This document shows, one piece after another, positions 16,476-24,011 of a stretch of DNA of 29,106 bases (its first letter is position 1; every line of letters begins with the position of its first letter). Source of the DNA: Candidatus Latescibacter anaerobius SCGC AAA252-E07 (GTDB taxonomy: Bacteria; Latescibacterota; Latescibacteria; Latescibacterales; Latescibacteraceae); the NCBI GenBank assembly GCA_000403035.1, contig AQSL01000137.1, positions 1-29,106 of the forward strand, read 5' to 3'. Under the pieces are notes generated by a model. The model saw only the letters and a list, made by a program, of their open reading frames with translations, ran no database searches and was not told the DNA's origin. The position numbers and the translations under genes were made by a program.

Positions 16476-17477
16476 TTATTGAAAATTCTTTTTAACTTTC
16501 GCTCTTGAAATATCCGAAAATAAATACACAAAACTCCCGAGTCCTAATGCCAGAAAAAAGAATATCACATGGAAAAGAACCGACAATTCTGCTCCCTCCT
16601 CAGAACCGAAAAGTAAAAATATCGTTCTGAATCCGGCTTCCCCAACTCCGAGGCCGCCGGGAGCAAGCGGTATAGCATTTATTAAAAAACAAACCGGTAA
16701 TGCAATAAAGAAATCAATGACTGTTAAAGCAGTAATATTGAGAAGGATACCGAGGCACCACATTCCTGCATACAGAGGAATTTGAGAAATAATTGACAGC
16801 ATCAGCGCAATGAGTGTCAATAACGGTTTTTTGCCATATTCATGAACAGCATCGTATATTTTTGTTATCCTTGTATGAAACGGCAATTTCAAAAGGATTT
16901 TTTCTACCCGGTTTGATCTGCGTATGTTTTTGCTCATAAAGAGCATACCCAGTATGGTCATCCCAAGAAAAACGGTAAAAATGAATACTCCAAGACTTAT
17001 GATATATGGTTCCGACCATACTTCACGTTTTCCCGATATTTTTTCATATATGAAACCCGCAAAAATTGAAAACGTACCCAATAACAGTATCGTGTAAAGT
17101 CCAACAAGCCTGTCAAAAAATACCGCCGTTACAAGTACTTCTTTCTCATCTTCGCCCTTTGCCAGGTAATAAGCTTTTACAATATCTCCGCTTACGGAAC
17201 CCGGGATAACCGCACTGAAAAAAAATCCAATAAACGTTAATTTGGCTGCCTGCCAGAATCCTATTGAAATATTCTGAATATATAAAAGAAATCTCCATCG
17301 TTGAACCGCAATCAGGGAACCACAGAATATCAGGAATGTCGCAGCTATGAACATATCAAATCTTATATATGCTGATTTCAGCTTTGATAGCTCGAACTGC
17401 CCGCTCTTATATAAATAGATAAATATGACTGCCACGATGATATATTTGAGGACATGCCATACATTTTTCTTTTTCAT
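16476..17477 (-). CDS. Lysylphosphatidylglycerol synthase-TM/UPF0104-like flippase-type membrane protein
   Basis: This 333-residue inner-membrane protein has about eight hydrophobic segments and no soluble domain. The family pattern (PF03706) is visible: an N-terminal helix followed by a Q-R-W motif (AVQRWRFLLYIQN, about residues 57-69), then FFFSAVIPGSVSGDIVKAYYLAKG (about 87-110) and the late loop NAIPLAPGGLGVGEAGFRTIFL (about 270-291). Members include the membrane half of MprF, which flips aminoacyl-phospholipids, and stand-alone proteins beside glycosyltransferases that probably move lipid-linked molecules. There is no catalytic synthase domain here. A GmhA-like gene lies about 400 bases upstream on the same strand, hinting at lipid or LPS-related work. 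The actual substrate is unknown. Confidence 0.82.
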   Translation of the reverse strand: MKKKNVWHVLKYIIVAVIFIYLYKSGQFELSKLKSAYIRFDMFIAATFLIFCGSLIAVQRWRFLLYIQNISIGFWQAAKLTFIGFFFSAVIPGSVSGDIVKAYYLAKGEDEKEVLVTAVFFDRLVGLYTILLLGTFSIFAGFIYEKISGKREVWSEPYIISLGVFIFTVFLGMTILGMLFMSKNIRRSNRVEKILLKLPFHTRITKIYDAVHEYGKKPLLTLIALMLSIISQIPLYAGMWCLGILLNITALTVIDFFIALPVCFLINAIPLAPGGLGVGEAGFRTIFLLFGSEEGAELSVLFHVIFFFLALGLGSFVYLFSDISRAKVKKNFQ

Positions 17478-17516
17478 AACTTTCCCGGATTAACCTTCAT
17501 AGAAATAAATGATTAT

Positions 17517-17601
17517 TTAAGAGGGCGGTGAAAAAGTCTTTTCACTCGCCCCTGTATAATATATATAGTTGTGTTGCTGTCAAGGGTAAGACAAGCCGGC
17601 C
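17517..17601 (-). repeat. Three-hairpin intergenic repeat, half copy C
   Basis: Inverted relative to copy B, this holds only the right hairpin (GAGGGCGGTGAAAAAGTCTTTTCAC), the AT-rich spacer and the core edge GCTGTCAAGGG. It then breaks off into ACAAGCCGGCC, echoing the GGCCGGCC of the 51-bp module. It lies 40 bases upstream of the flippase-type gene and so within its leader or promoter region. Confidence 0.7.
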
Positions 17602-17659
17602 ATTTCATCATCTTTGTGTATACTTTTTGAAGGAATGGGAGAGTCCGATTTGCTTTCCG

Positions 17660-17767
17660 TACACCATTTTTTTCCTGAATGGTACTCGACGGTGTATCCG
17701 GATGTGTTATATACTATCACCGTATACTATGTTGTTCGGAAAAGAACAATTTATCGACATAGTATAC
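17660..17767. other. Nested, partly exclusive inverted repeats
   Basis: Several perfect stems lie close together. ACCATT (17663-17668) pairs with AATGGT (17678-17683). TACACC (17660-17665) can instead pair with GGTGTA (17691-17696). ACGGTG (17689-17694) pairs with CACCGT (17718-17723). GTATACTATG (17722-17731) pairs with CATAGTATAC (17758-17767), enclosing TTGTTC/GAACAA. It sits between the 3' end of the GmhA-like gene and the flippase-type gene, both on the - strand. It could be an attenuator, a small RNA or a protein-binding region; no coding frame supports a gene. Confidence 0.4.
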
Positions 17768-17874
17768 TCATAGAATCAGGGAAAATATGAACAATAATTG
17801 ATTCGTACCCGATGTATTCCTTCCACAAAAAAATACAGAAAAAATGTTACATCCCGGGTTTCGTGACCTTGCAG

Positions 17875-18459
17875 CTATTCTCCGCTCGTACGTGTTTCCA
17901 TAAATATATCCAGAATACCGTGACAGATTATTTGATGAACAATTTCGACAGGTCCGTACGAATGTGCCGAAACATAGAAATTATAATCCCCCATTGAAGA
18001 TAACAGATTGTTCTTTTCAAAACCTGAAAGTGTTATTACCTTGCATCCTTTTTTTCTTGCGGCACGAACACCTCTTATAATATTTTCCGACTTCCCCGAA
18101 CTGCTTATCGCAAAGAGCACATCGCCCCCGTCAGCAAACATTTCTATCGGTTTTTCAAAAACATCTTCGTAACTATAATCGTTACTCACACAGGTTAAAA
18201 GCGAGCTGTCATTAAATGCAATCGCCTTAATACCGCCGTTCTTCCAGAAATCGACTGACATATGACTCGCAATCGCAGCGCTTCCGCCGTTTCCAATAAA
18301 CATCAATTTATTGCCTGAATGTTCAAGTTCCGCAACGATAGCAATAGTTTTCTCAATTCCTGAAAACAAATCAATTTCATTCCCTTCACTATCGGAAACG
18401 TTAATAGAATTGATTATTTTTACAATACTATCATAGTAATCTTTTATAATCTCTTTCAT
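17875..18459 (-). CDS. gmhA: SIS-domain sugar-phosphate isomerase, GmhA-like
   Basis: This 194-residue cytoplasmic protein has one SIS fold and resembles sedoheptulose-7-phosphate isomerase (EC 5.3.1.28), first step of ADP-heptose formation for LPS inner core. Visible motifs are GNGGSAAIASH (57-66), NDSSLLTCVSNDYSYEDVF (83-101), SSSGKSEN (119-126) and the C-terminal helix VEIVHQIICH (171-180). The His in VHQ (175) falls where the catalytic His of E. coli GmhA lies. The catalytic Glu position appears to be Asp70 (SVDFW). That difference is common in SIS paralogues and leaves some doubt about the substrate. ATG 18459 follows AGGAATT. No other heptose gene is nearby. DiaA-like or other sugar-phosphate roles remain possible. 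Confidence 0.75.
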   Translation of the reverse strand: MKEIIKDYYDSIVKIINSINVSDSEGNEIDLFSGIEKTIAIVAELEHSGNKLMFIGNGGSAAIASHMSVDFWKNGGIKAIAFNDSSLLTCVSNDYSYEDVFEKPIEMFADGGDVLFAISSSGKSENIIRGVRAARKKGCKVITLSGFEKNNLLSSMGDYNFYVSAHSYGPVEIVHQIICHGILDIFMETRTSGE

Positions 18460-18702
18460 AATTCCTAACCATACTTTTTAAAATTTTAACAGAATAACAG
18501 GAAGCACGGAGTATACGATATTCGAATATTTCTTCCGGTTCCTTCGATCGTAAATAATAGTATTAATAAAGAATTAAACATGAACGTTCAGTTTAGCAAG
18601 TATATACCCCTTCAAAATCATTCATCTTTACGACGGTATGAAAACAAATATACATTACAGTAAATATAGTCAATTAATAATCATTTTTCAATACCTATAA
18701 GT

Positions 18703-18862
18703 CTGGTAAAGAACTCATACCTTGGGGATAATGAGCGGTTAATGGCCGGCCTGCAAAAGAGCATAAATCGGTCTCATCGACCGGAAGGAAAAATGCAAAT
18801 CAGCGTTTCACCTTGACCTCTGACAGCTTATTTCAAGAGTATAATCATTTTTCACACGATTT
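18703..18862 (-). repeat. Composite intergenic repeat: 51-bp module plus degenerate inverted left half
   Basis: Bases 18703-18753 are the second copy of the 51-bp module found at 6443-6493. Next come GGTCTCATCGACC, the inverse of the insert in copy A, and then AAATCAGCGTTTC with TCTGACAGC, a decayed inverted core. The end CATTTTTCACACG resembles the inverted left hairpin. The organisation is the mosaic one also seen in the element at 6443-6651. Confidence 0.6.
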
Positions 18863-19049
18863 GTAATGATTAAAGCATGCTTTCGTTGAAACAATGTGAA
18901 ATATTCAGAAGGTTTTGAAGGAAAAAATACATTGTATTCGGAGTGAAATAATTGTACGTTATTGGAATATGATGTATTTTTGTGAATTAATAAAGATAAA
19001 AGTATATAAAACAGATGAATGTAACTGGATTGTTTCCATTCCGAAATAA

Positions 19050-19208
19050 ATATGCCAACATAGCGGCCGTGATGCGGTAGCCATTATAGACGAACATTAT
19101 ATTATAACCACGATGAACAGCGCTTTCAGTGAGTTGCCCGGGATACCAAAGGATAGGAATTTCGTGGAGAGCTTCCCAATGTTACATGAGTACATCAAAA
19201 ATTCTTGA
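19050..19208 (+). pseudogene. PAS-domain-like remnant
   Basis: An open frame of 52 codons ending at TGA 19206 reads RDAVAIIDEHYIITTMNSAF, then SELPGIPKDRNFVESFP. This resembles the start of a PAS sensory domain (pattern D-A-x-x-x-I-D-x-x-x-x-I-x-x-x-N-x-A-F). No ATG, GTG or TTG opens it ahead of the motif, and an in-frame TAA precedes it at 19047. It therefore looks like a fragment of a former sensor gene, next to the receiver gene that follows. Chance similarity is possible given its length. Confidence 0.35.
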
Positions 19209-19232
19209 TTTCGTTTACATAAAATATACAAT
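19205..19232 (+). promoter_or_regulatory. Candidate promoter for the receiver gene
   Basis: TTGATT (19205-19210) and TACAAT (19227-19232) are 16 bases apart and end 33 bases before ATG 19266. The -35 box overlaps the end of the PAS-like remnant. Confidence 0.4.
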
Positions 19233-19265
19233 TTCGCATTACTGGTAATGAAAACGGAGGAAGGT

Positions 19266-19634
19266 ATGGGTAAAAAGATTGTTTTGGCAGAAGATGAAGC
19301 CCACATAGCACGACTTGTTATTTTTAAACTGGAGCGTGAGGGATACGAGGTTATATGGGCTGATGACGGCGGCAAGGCACTGGAAAAAGTAAGGGAATCC
19401 TCACCCGATCTGGTTATCCTCGATATTATGATGCCTGTCATGGATGGTTATGAGGTGTTGAAATATTTGAAAGAGGATGATAACCTGAAATCCATACCGG
19501 TAATTATGCTCACAGCAAAAGGACAGGAACATGATATCGTTAAGGGATTTGAATACGGAACGGAAGATTATATTATCAAACCTTTCAGTCCTGCCGAACT
19601 TTTAGTACGGGTACGGAAAGCATTAAGCACATAG
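19266..19634 (+). CDS. Stand-alone CheY-like response regulator receiver
   Basis: This 122-residue cytoplasmic protein is a single receiver domain with no output domain. All key residues are present: the acidic triad EDE (9-11), phosphoacceptor Asp53 in LVILDIMMPVMDG, Thr83 in MLTAKGQ and Lys105 in IIKPFSP. I start it at ATG 19266 because GGAGG (19256-19260) is five bases upstream; the in-frame ATG at 19248 lies before that site. It should be phosphorylated by a histidine kinase not present in this window and signal by protein contact. It converges on the glycosyltransferase gene, 52 bases away. It may act on the polysaccharide locus, but that link is inferred from position only. Confidence 0.9.
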   Translation: MGKKIVLAEDEAHIARLVIFKLEREGYEVIWADDGGKALEKVRESSPDLVILDIMMPVMDGYEVLKYLKEDDNLKSIPVIMLTAKGQEHDIVKGFEYGTEDYIIKPFSPAELLVRVRKALST

Positions 19635-19686
19635 AGGCTTTTAAAAAATATGACCTGTGAAAAGATTATAGCAGAAAGAGGTTGTT

Positions 19687-21111
19687 TTACGATATTCCTT
19701 CCTGCTTCTTCATACCCTTCCGTTCCATCTTGCCCCATGCTTTTTTACCGCGGATGTAATCAATAATTCCCATGAATCGCCACCAGGTATTGATCTGGCG
19801 GTATCCGAAATTTTCCATGACCGAATACAGAAAAAGCCAGACAATATGACGGTAGTGCGGATATTTTCTAAATGACAGTTCTTCGAGAACCAGTGAACCC
19901 ACCGACAGGACAATACCAAGGATAATTGCCACAGAAAAAAATAAGATTGCAAATTTGATATTAACAAATCCGAAAAGAAATGATAGTAAGAACACAATAT
20001 ATCCAACCAATTCGATAATCGGTCCCAGCATTTCAAAGAAAAAGAAAAACGGTATCACCAGCATACCAACTATCCCATACCGTGGATTACAGAGCATGAT
20101 TCTATGTTTAGTCAGGGTTTCTATAAGCCCCCGTTGCCAGCGGTTACGTTGACGTCCCAGTATTTTCAGCGATTCCGGAACCTCTGTCCAGCAAACAGGT
20201 TCAGGAACAAAAGTGATACGATACGGTATCTTTTTTTCACGCATTATGCGGTGCATACGCACCACCAGCTCCATGTCCTCACCTACAGTTTCATGTAAAT
20301 AACCGCCACATGTGATGACTGCATTTTTCAGGAAAAGACCAAACGCTCCTGAAATAACCAGAAGACCATTAAATACATCCCATCCGACACGACCGAACAG
20401 AAACGATCGGAGATACTCGATAATCTGGAATCTTGCAAGACTGTTGGACGATAGATCAATTTCAACAACCTCGCCGGCCCTTACGGTGCATCCATTTGCT
20501 ACTCGAACGATTCCTCCCACAGCGATAGTTTTTTCATCATCGAGGAAAGGGCGCACAAGCTTTAACATCACATCGCATTCGAGTATTGAATCAGAATCAA
20601 TTGCACTGACAAGGGGGTATTGGGAAACGTTTATACCTGCATTCAGCGCATCGGCTTTACCGCCGTTAACTTTATCAACCACGACAAGATTGGCATGGTC
20701 GAGCGACTTATAGAGCCCCCTTATCTCTTTACAGTGGATATTGTTCAAAATGGGACGGTATGATCTCTGTAAATGGTAGGTTTCCTTCAATACCTCTAAT
20801 GTCGTATCGGTAGAGCCATCGTTGACAACGATGATTTCGAATCCCGGGTAGTGCAGCTGGAGAAGCGATTTTACATTATCGCTGATCGTGTCTTTTTCAT
20901 TGTATGCAGGGACAAGGATTGAAATGGGCTTATAAAAATTGGCATGAAAGAGCTTTTTATCTTTCCAGAACAGGAGTGTTTCCTTGAGGTAACCCTTGAG
21001 CACCCAGAATGAAAGGATGGTTAAAAGAATATAAACAAAATTAATCATTAAAAAATAGAACAACACAAGGTAATTGTATACGATGATTACGTTAACAATA
21101 TTATCTGTCAT
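19687..21111 (-). CDS. Membrane family 2 glycosyltransferase, processive synthase-like
   Basis: This 474-residue inner-membrane GT2 enzyme resembles PgaC, hyaluronan and cellulose synthases. An N-terminal hydrophobic segment (about 8-40) precedes a cytosolic catalytic domain with VPAYNE (67-72), NDGSTD (97-102), DSDS (172-175), GED (277-279) and QRNRW (321-325). These are the D, D, D, Q-x-x-R-W set of processive polymerising glycosyltransferases. Several more membrane helices follow (about 347-410). No PilZ domain is fused, so direct cyclic-di-GMP control is not evident. The gene starts 7 bases after the stop of the HEAT-repeat gene, so the two are surely co-transcribed. It probably polymerises and extrudes a polysaccharide across the inner membrane from a nucleotide-sugar. 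The sugar cannot be told from the sequence. Confidence 0.88.
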   Translation of the reverse strand: MTDNIVNVIIVYNYLVLFYFLMINFVYILLTILSFWVLKGYLKETLLFWKDKKLFHANFYKPISILVPAYNEKDTISDNVKSLLQLHYPGFEIIVVNDGSTDTTLEVLKETYHLQRSYRPILNNIHCKEIRGLYKSLDHANLVVVDKVNGGKADALNAGINVSQYPLVSAIDSDSILECDVMLKLVRPFLDDEKTIAVGGIVRVANGCTVRAGEVVEIDLSSNSLARFQIIEYLRSFLFGRVGWDVFNGLLVISGAFGLFLKNAVITCGGYLHETVGEDMELVVRMHRIMREKKIPYRITFVPEPVCWTEVPESLKILGRQRNRWQRGLIETLTKHRIMLCNPRYGIVGMLVIPFFFFFEMLGPIIELVGYIVFLLSFLFGFVNIKFAILFFSVAIILGIVLSVGSLVLEELSFRKYPHYRHIVWLFLYSVMENFGYRQINTWWRFMGIIDYIRGKKAWGKMERKGMKKQEGIS

Positions 21112-21118
21112 GGATTAC

Positions 21119-22246
21119 TCAGACTTCCATTTCATATAAGACATAGTTTATAATATGTGCAATATCATCGGAGGGGTGAATTTCAAGCAATGTTTCCAGC
21201 TCCTTTTTACCCCATTTGCCGAATCCAAATAAAGCTTGAGCACTATATAACCTTACCCAGTAGTTTTTGTCCGTTAAGATTCTCATCTTGAGTTCCGGTA
21301 TAATATCTGATGAACTCATGTTACCGATCGCCTTTACAGCCTGGCTGCGAATTACCCAGTCCGGCGATGACATGAACTTCGATAGAAATAGAGTGCTTTC
21401 CGGACCGCCTATTTTCCCCGTTGCCTTGATACAGCCGATCTTGAGTTCGGTATCATCTGTCTTATTGGCAAGTTCAATTATTATTGGCAGACTTTCGACT
21501 ACATTGTTTGCGGCAAAAACATCAACGATGAGCCGCTTGGACCTGTCTGAGATATCTTCTTCCGCGAGGAGTTGTAAAAGTACAGGGTTTATTTCTCTTC
21601 CATAACTTAAAATAATATCGGTAACCTTTGAAGCAATGAAATATTGGCTGTTTAAAATAAACTTTATGATGTTATGGATATCCTTTATAGTACCTATCTT
21701 ACTGAGCGTTTCAAATGCATTCATGAATATTTCCGGTGAGGTATCATAAACCATTTCAATGAGCTTTTTTTCAGCCGGACGGTATTTCATAATTCCAAGG
21801 AAATAAATACTGTAGATTTTCTCCCATTGATTCTTTTTGTCAAGCGCCCTCATAAGCTTTGTATGAAATCCGATTTCCCGGAGCAACTGGATTATTGCTT
21901 CGTAATCTTCACCTTTGAGGTTAACAAGGTAATTCTCAATGAACACACCGAAATCAACCCAGTCGCCATATCGAAGATTAAATCTCGAAAGTTCTTTTTC
22001 GGATAGTTTCCCCGCCAAATATCCAAACAAAAACTTTTCCCAGAAAACCTGTTTATGTTCAATGTACTTTTTCTTTGCGTTATAAAGTATCCGCAGTATG
22101 ACCGTGTACAGCAGCAGTAAAAAAACCAGTATAATCATACAAAGAATGATTCCGATTAAAATCAGTTCTTTCGTCGAAAAAAATGCTGTGATTGTCTGAA
22201 GATACATGATTAAGTATGTAATCCCTGCAAGGTAAGGTTTCTGCAC
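21119..22246 (-). CDS. Membrane-anchored HEAT-repeat protein
   Basis: This 375-residue protein has one strong N-terminal membrane helix (about residues 27-52). An all-helical region carries HEAT-type repeats, clearest at about 165-365 (AFETLSKIGTIKDIHN, CIKATGKIGGPESTLF, VIRSQAVKAIGNMSSSDIIP, VRLYSAQALFGFGKWG). HEAT arrays are protein-binding scaffolds. Position between a YaiO-like barrel and a GT2 synthase suggests that it links or organises the synthase in the membrane, a role played by TPR proteins in some exopolysaccharide systems; this is inference. The frame begins at GTG 22246. ATG 22207 (MYLQTITAFF) is an equally weak alternative, as neither has a good ribosome binding site. It has no enzyme motif. 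Confidence 0.75.
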   Translation of the reverse strand: MQKPYLAGITYLIMYLQTITAFFSTKELILIGIILCMIILVFLLLLYTVILRILYNAKKKYIEHKQVFWEKFLFGYLAGKLSEKELSRFNLRYGDWVDFGVFIENYLVNLKGEDYEAIIQLLREIGFHTKLMRALDKKNQWEKIYSIYFLGIMKYRPAEKKLIEMVYDTSPEIFMNAFETLSKIGTIKDIHNIIKFILNSQYFIASKVTDIILSYGREINPVLLQLLAEEDISDRSKRLIVDVFAANNVVESLPIIIELANKTDDTELKIGCIKATGKIGGPESTLFLSKFMSSPDWVIRSQAVKAIGNMSSSDIIPELKMRILTDKNYWVRLYSAQALFGFGKWGKKELETLLEIHPSDDIAHIINYVLYEMEV

Positions 22247-22319
22247 GATACGATAGAATGTTCACCATCTTTCAGTGTTCAAATAGTCTGCATTCATCAA
22301 GTCGTGGTTTGCATAACTC

Positions 22320-23081
22320 TTAAAAACGCGCATCAATAATGATGGTATTTTTGATATCATGGTATTTCGATTGACGTGTTAGATTTTCAAACTGGTATTT
22401 ACAAACAAATTTTTCTGTGAAGGCAAATGAATAGTGTGCCAATATCGAAGAAAAACTCATGTCGGCCCTCCCGCCGAGCGCGTATTCATACTCCGGACTG
22501 TAAATACGGTTTCCGCCGGTAACGCCAACCTTGATTGCCGTACGTTGTGTAACTTTATACCCGCAATCAAACCAGTAAGCATGATCAAAATTATCTTCCG
22601 AGTCCATACTTCCGAAATATTTTCCCCAAAGTGAAAATCGTGATGTCACATAATATCTTGCACTGGGGGAAAAAATAGTGTAGGAATATCCCGGATATAC
22701 AGAATGTCTGAAACCCATTCCGACGAGATACCGTGGTTTTTCCCGGGTCAATTCAACAGCAAAGTAATCCGCTGTACGGTCATCTGAATCACGGCCGTAT
22801 CCGTAGGTTAACTCGATGTAATGATACTTATCGAGATTGAAGATCGGTCCCATGGTGATGATTGTGTTATTCCAGCCGCTTCTATTGTCATGGTACGCTC
22901 TGCCCAGAATAGATGTGCTGGGACTGAGACGTGCAATCAAGGCATTTTCATAAACCCTCGCTCCCTCGCCGTAAGAATAATCAAGATAGGTGAAAGAAAA
23001 AATATTCCTGAACTCTCCTGAGATACTTTCCGTGCACCATGCTGTGAAAATCACAACCGATATAAACAGGATCTTTCGCAT
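22320..23081 (-). CDS. YaiO-like outer-membrane beta-barrel protein
   Basis: This 253-residue exported protein has a signal peptide at about 1-22 (ending ESISG). It is then almost entirely amphipathic beta strands and ends in Phe (IIIDARF), as expected of an outer-membrane barrel. Strand order and motifs (FTYLDYSYGEG, YHYIELTYGYGRDSDDR, YWFDCGYKVTQRTAIKVGV) resemble the YaiO family, which often accompanies GT2 exopolysaccharide or surface-glycan genes. It precedes the HEAT-repeat and GT2 genes on the same strand; the gap to the HEAT gene is 73 bases. It may be the outer-membrane exit or anchoring part of that pathway. Family assignment is from overall pattern, so moderate confidence. Confidence 0.72.
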   Translation of the reverse strand: MRKILFISVVIFTAWCTESISGEFRNIFSFTYLDYSYGEGARVYENALIARLSPSTSILGRAYHDNRSGWNNTIITMGPIFNLDKYHYIELTYGYGRDSDDRTADYFAVELTREKPRYLVGMGFRHSVYPGYSYTIFSPSARYYVTSRFSLWGKYFGSMDSEDNFDHAYWFDCGYKVTQRTAIKVGVTGGNRIYSPEYEYALGGRADMSFSSILAHYSFAFTEKFVCKYQFENLTRQSKYHDIKNTIIIDARF

Positions 23082-23127
23082 ACTTTTTTGCCCTTTATAT
23101 GTGATGAACTCTTTTTTATAATAATTA

Positions 23128-23272
23128 CTTGAGGGCGGTAAAAAAAATTTTTCACGCGCCCATGTATAAAATATATGACTCCGTCGCTGTCAAGGGCAAG
23201 TAAATCAGCGCTTCGCACTGACCCTTGACAGCATGTTCCTCTACTAAGGTGATTTTTCACTACGTTTCCTTA
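23128..23272 (-). repeat. Three-hairpin intergenic repeat, copy D
   Basis: Inverted relative to copy B. It holds GAGGGCGGTAAAAAAAATTTTTCAC at the right end, the 47-base core at 23186-23232 (arms GCTGTCAAGGG/CCCTTGACAGC around AAATCAGCGCTTCGCACTGA) and the left hairpin GGTGATTTTTCACTACG. It sits upstream of the YaiO-like gene, between it and the end of the ATPase operon. Confidence 0.8.
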
Positions 23273-23543
23273 TGCTATGAAAATATACTTCTATAGAGCA
23301 ATTGTCTATATATAATATTCGACAATATCCTGTTTTTTCTCTTCAACACGTTAAAATTCAAGGTTCAAACCGTTCCTCTTGAAACCGGTAAAGAGAAAAA
23401 TCAGGGATCTGCTGATACTATATGTTCGTATAACCTTTAAATTTTATTAGATTTGAAAGGGAACTTTTACGGAGCCTGTTTAAGCGGTATGTTTGATGTA
23501 ATACTTATACTTATTACAGATGGAGGTAATTGTTTCGTCATAT
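23273..23543. other. Intergenic stretch after the ATPase operon
   Basis: No gene is visible. There is an inverted repeat ATTGTC (23301-23306)/GACAAT (23321-23326) and an imperfect GGTTCAAA/TTTGAACC-like hairpin near 23360, but neither has a T tract. The promoter for the YaiO-HEAT-GT2 genes probably lies here or inside copy D, without a clear consensus match. Confidence 0.35.
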
Positions 23544-24011
23544 TCACAGTTCGTTCTCTGCCTGTTCGATGATGCTGTATACATTTGGGGATGATTCGGC
23601 GGAACGGATACTGTTGCGTATTATATCCTGATTGAATATTCTCGCAATCTGGGCAAGGGTTTTGATATGTTTGCTGACCTGTATTTTGGGTACGAGCAGA
23701 AGGATAACAATGTAAACCGGCTCACCGTCAATGGAATCAAAATCTATCCCGTTCTTTGAAATTCCGACAGCTCCCACAATATCATCAATACAATCGACGG
23801 TGCCATGCGGAATTGCGATCCCCCCGCCTACTCCGGTCGAAACGGAACTCTCACGCTGAAAAACAACCTCCATGATACGATCACGGTCACGGAGACTTAC
23901 TTCATGTTCTGATATGAGCAGATCAATAAGTTCCTCTATGGCTTCCATCTTATCCTCAGCTTCGAGATCGATTTTAATTTCATCGGCATTGAGAATTTCA
24001 GATAACCTCAT
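23544..24011 (-). CDS. PTS EIIA-type (fructose/mannitol/nitrogen class) protein
   Basis: This 155-residue cytoplasmic protein has a single PTS_EIIA_2 domain (PF00359). The phosphorylation site is His69 in VGGGIAIPHGTVD. Other family marks are FQRESSVSTGVG and the hydrophobic VYIVILLLVPK. Its length equals a stand-alone EIIA such as EIIANtr (PtsN) rather than a transporter fusion. No EIIB or EIIC is present, so a regulatory rather than transport role is likely. It overlaps the ATPase subunit D gene by four bases (ATGA) and has GGAGAA five bases before its start inside that gene, so it is translationally coupled to the V/A-ATPase operon. That placement is unusual. Phosphorylation partners are not in the window. 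Confidence 0.88.
   Translation of the reverse strand: MRLSEILNADEIKIDLEAEDKMEAIEELIDLLISEHEVSLRDRDRIMEVVFQRESSVSTGVGGGIAIPHGTVDCIDDIVGAVGISKNGIDFDSIDGEPVYIVILLLVPKIQVSKHIKTLAQIARIFNQDIIRNSIRSAESSPNVYSIIEQAENEL

Noticed and set aside
6443..23272. Intergenic repeats considered as a CRISPR array
   Set aside because: The copies are kilobases apart, about 150 bp long, internally palindromic and in both orientations, with no regular spacers.
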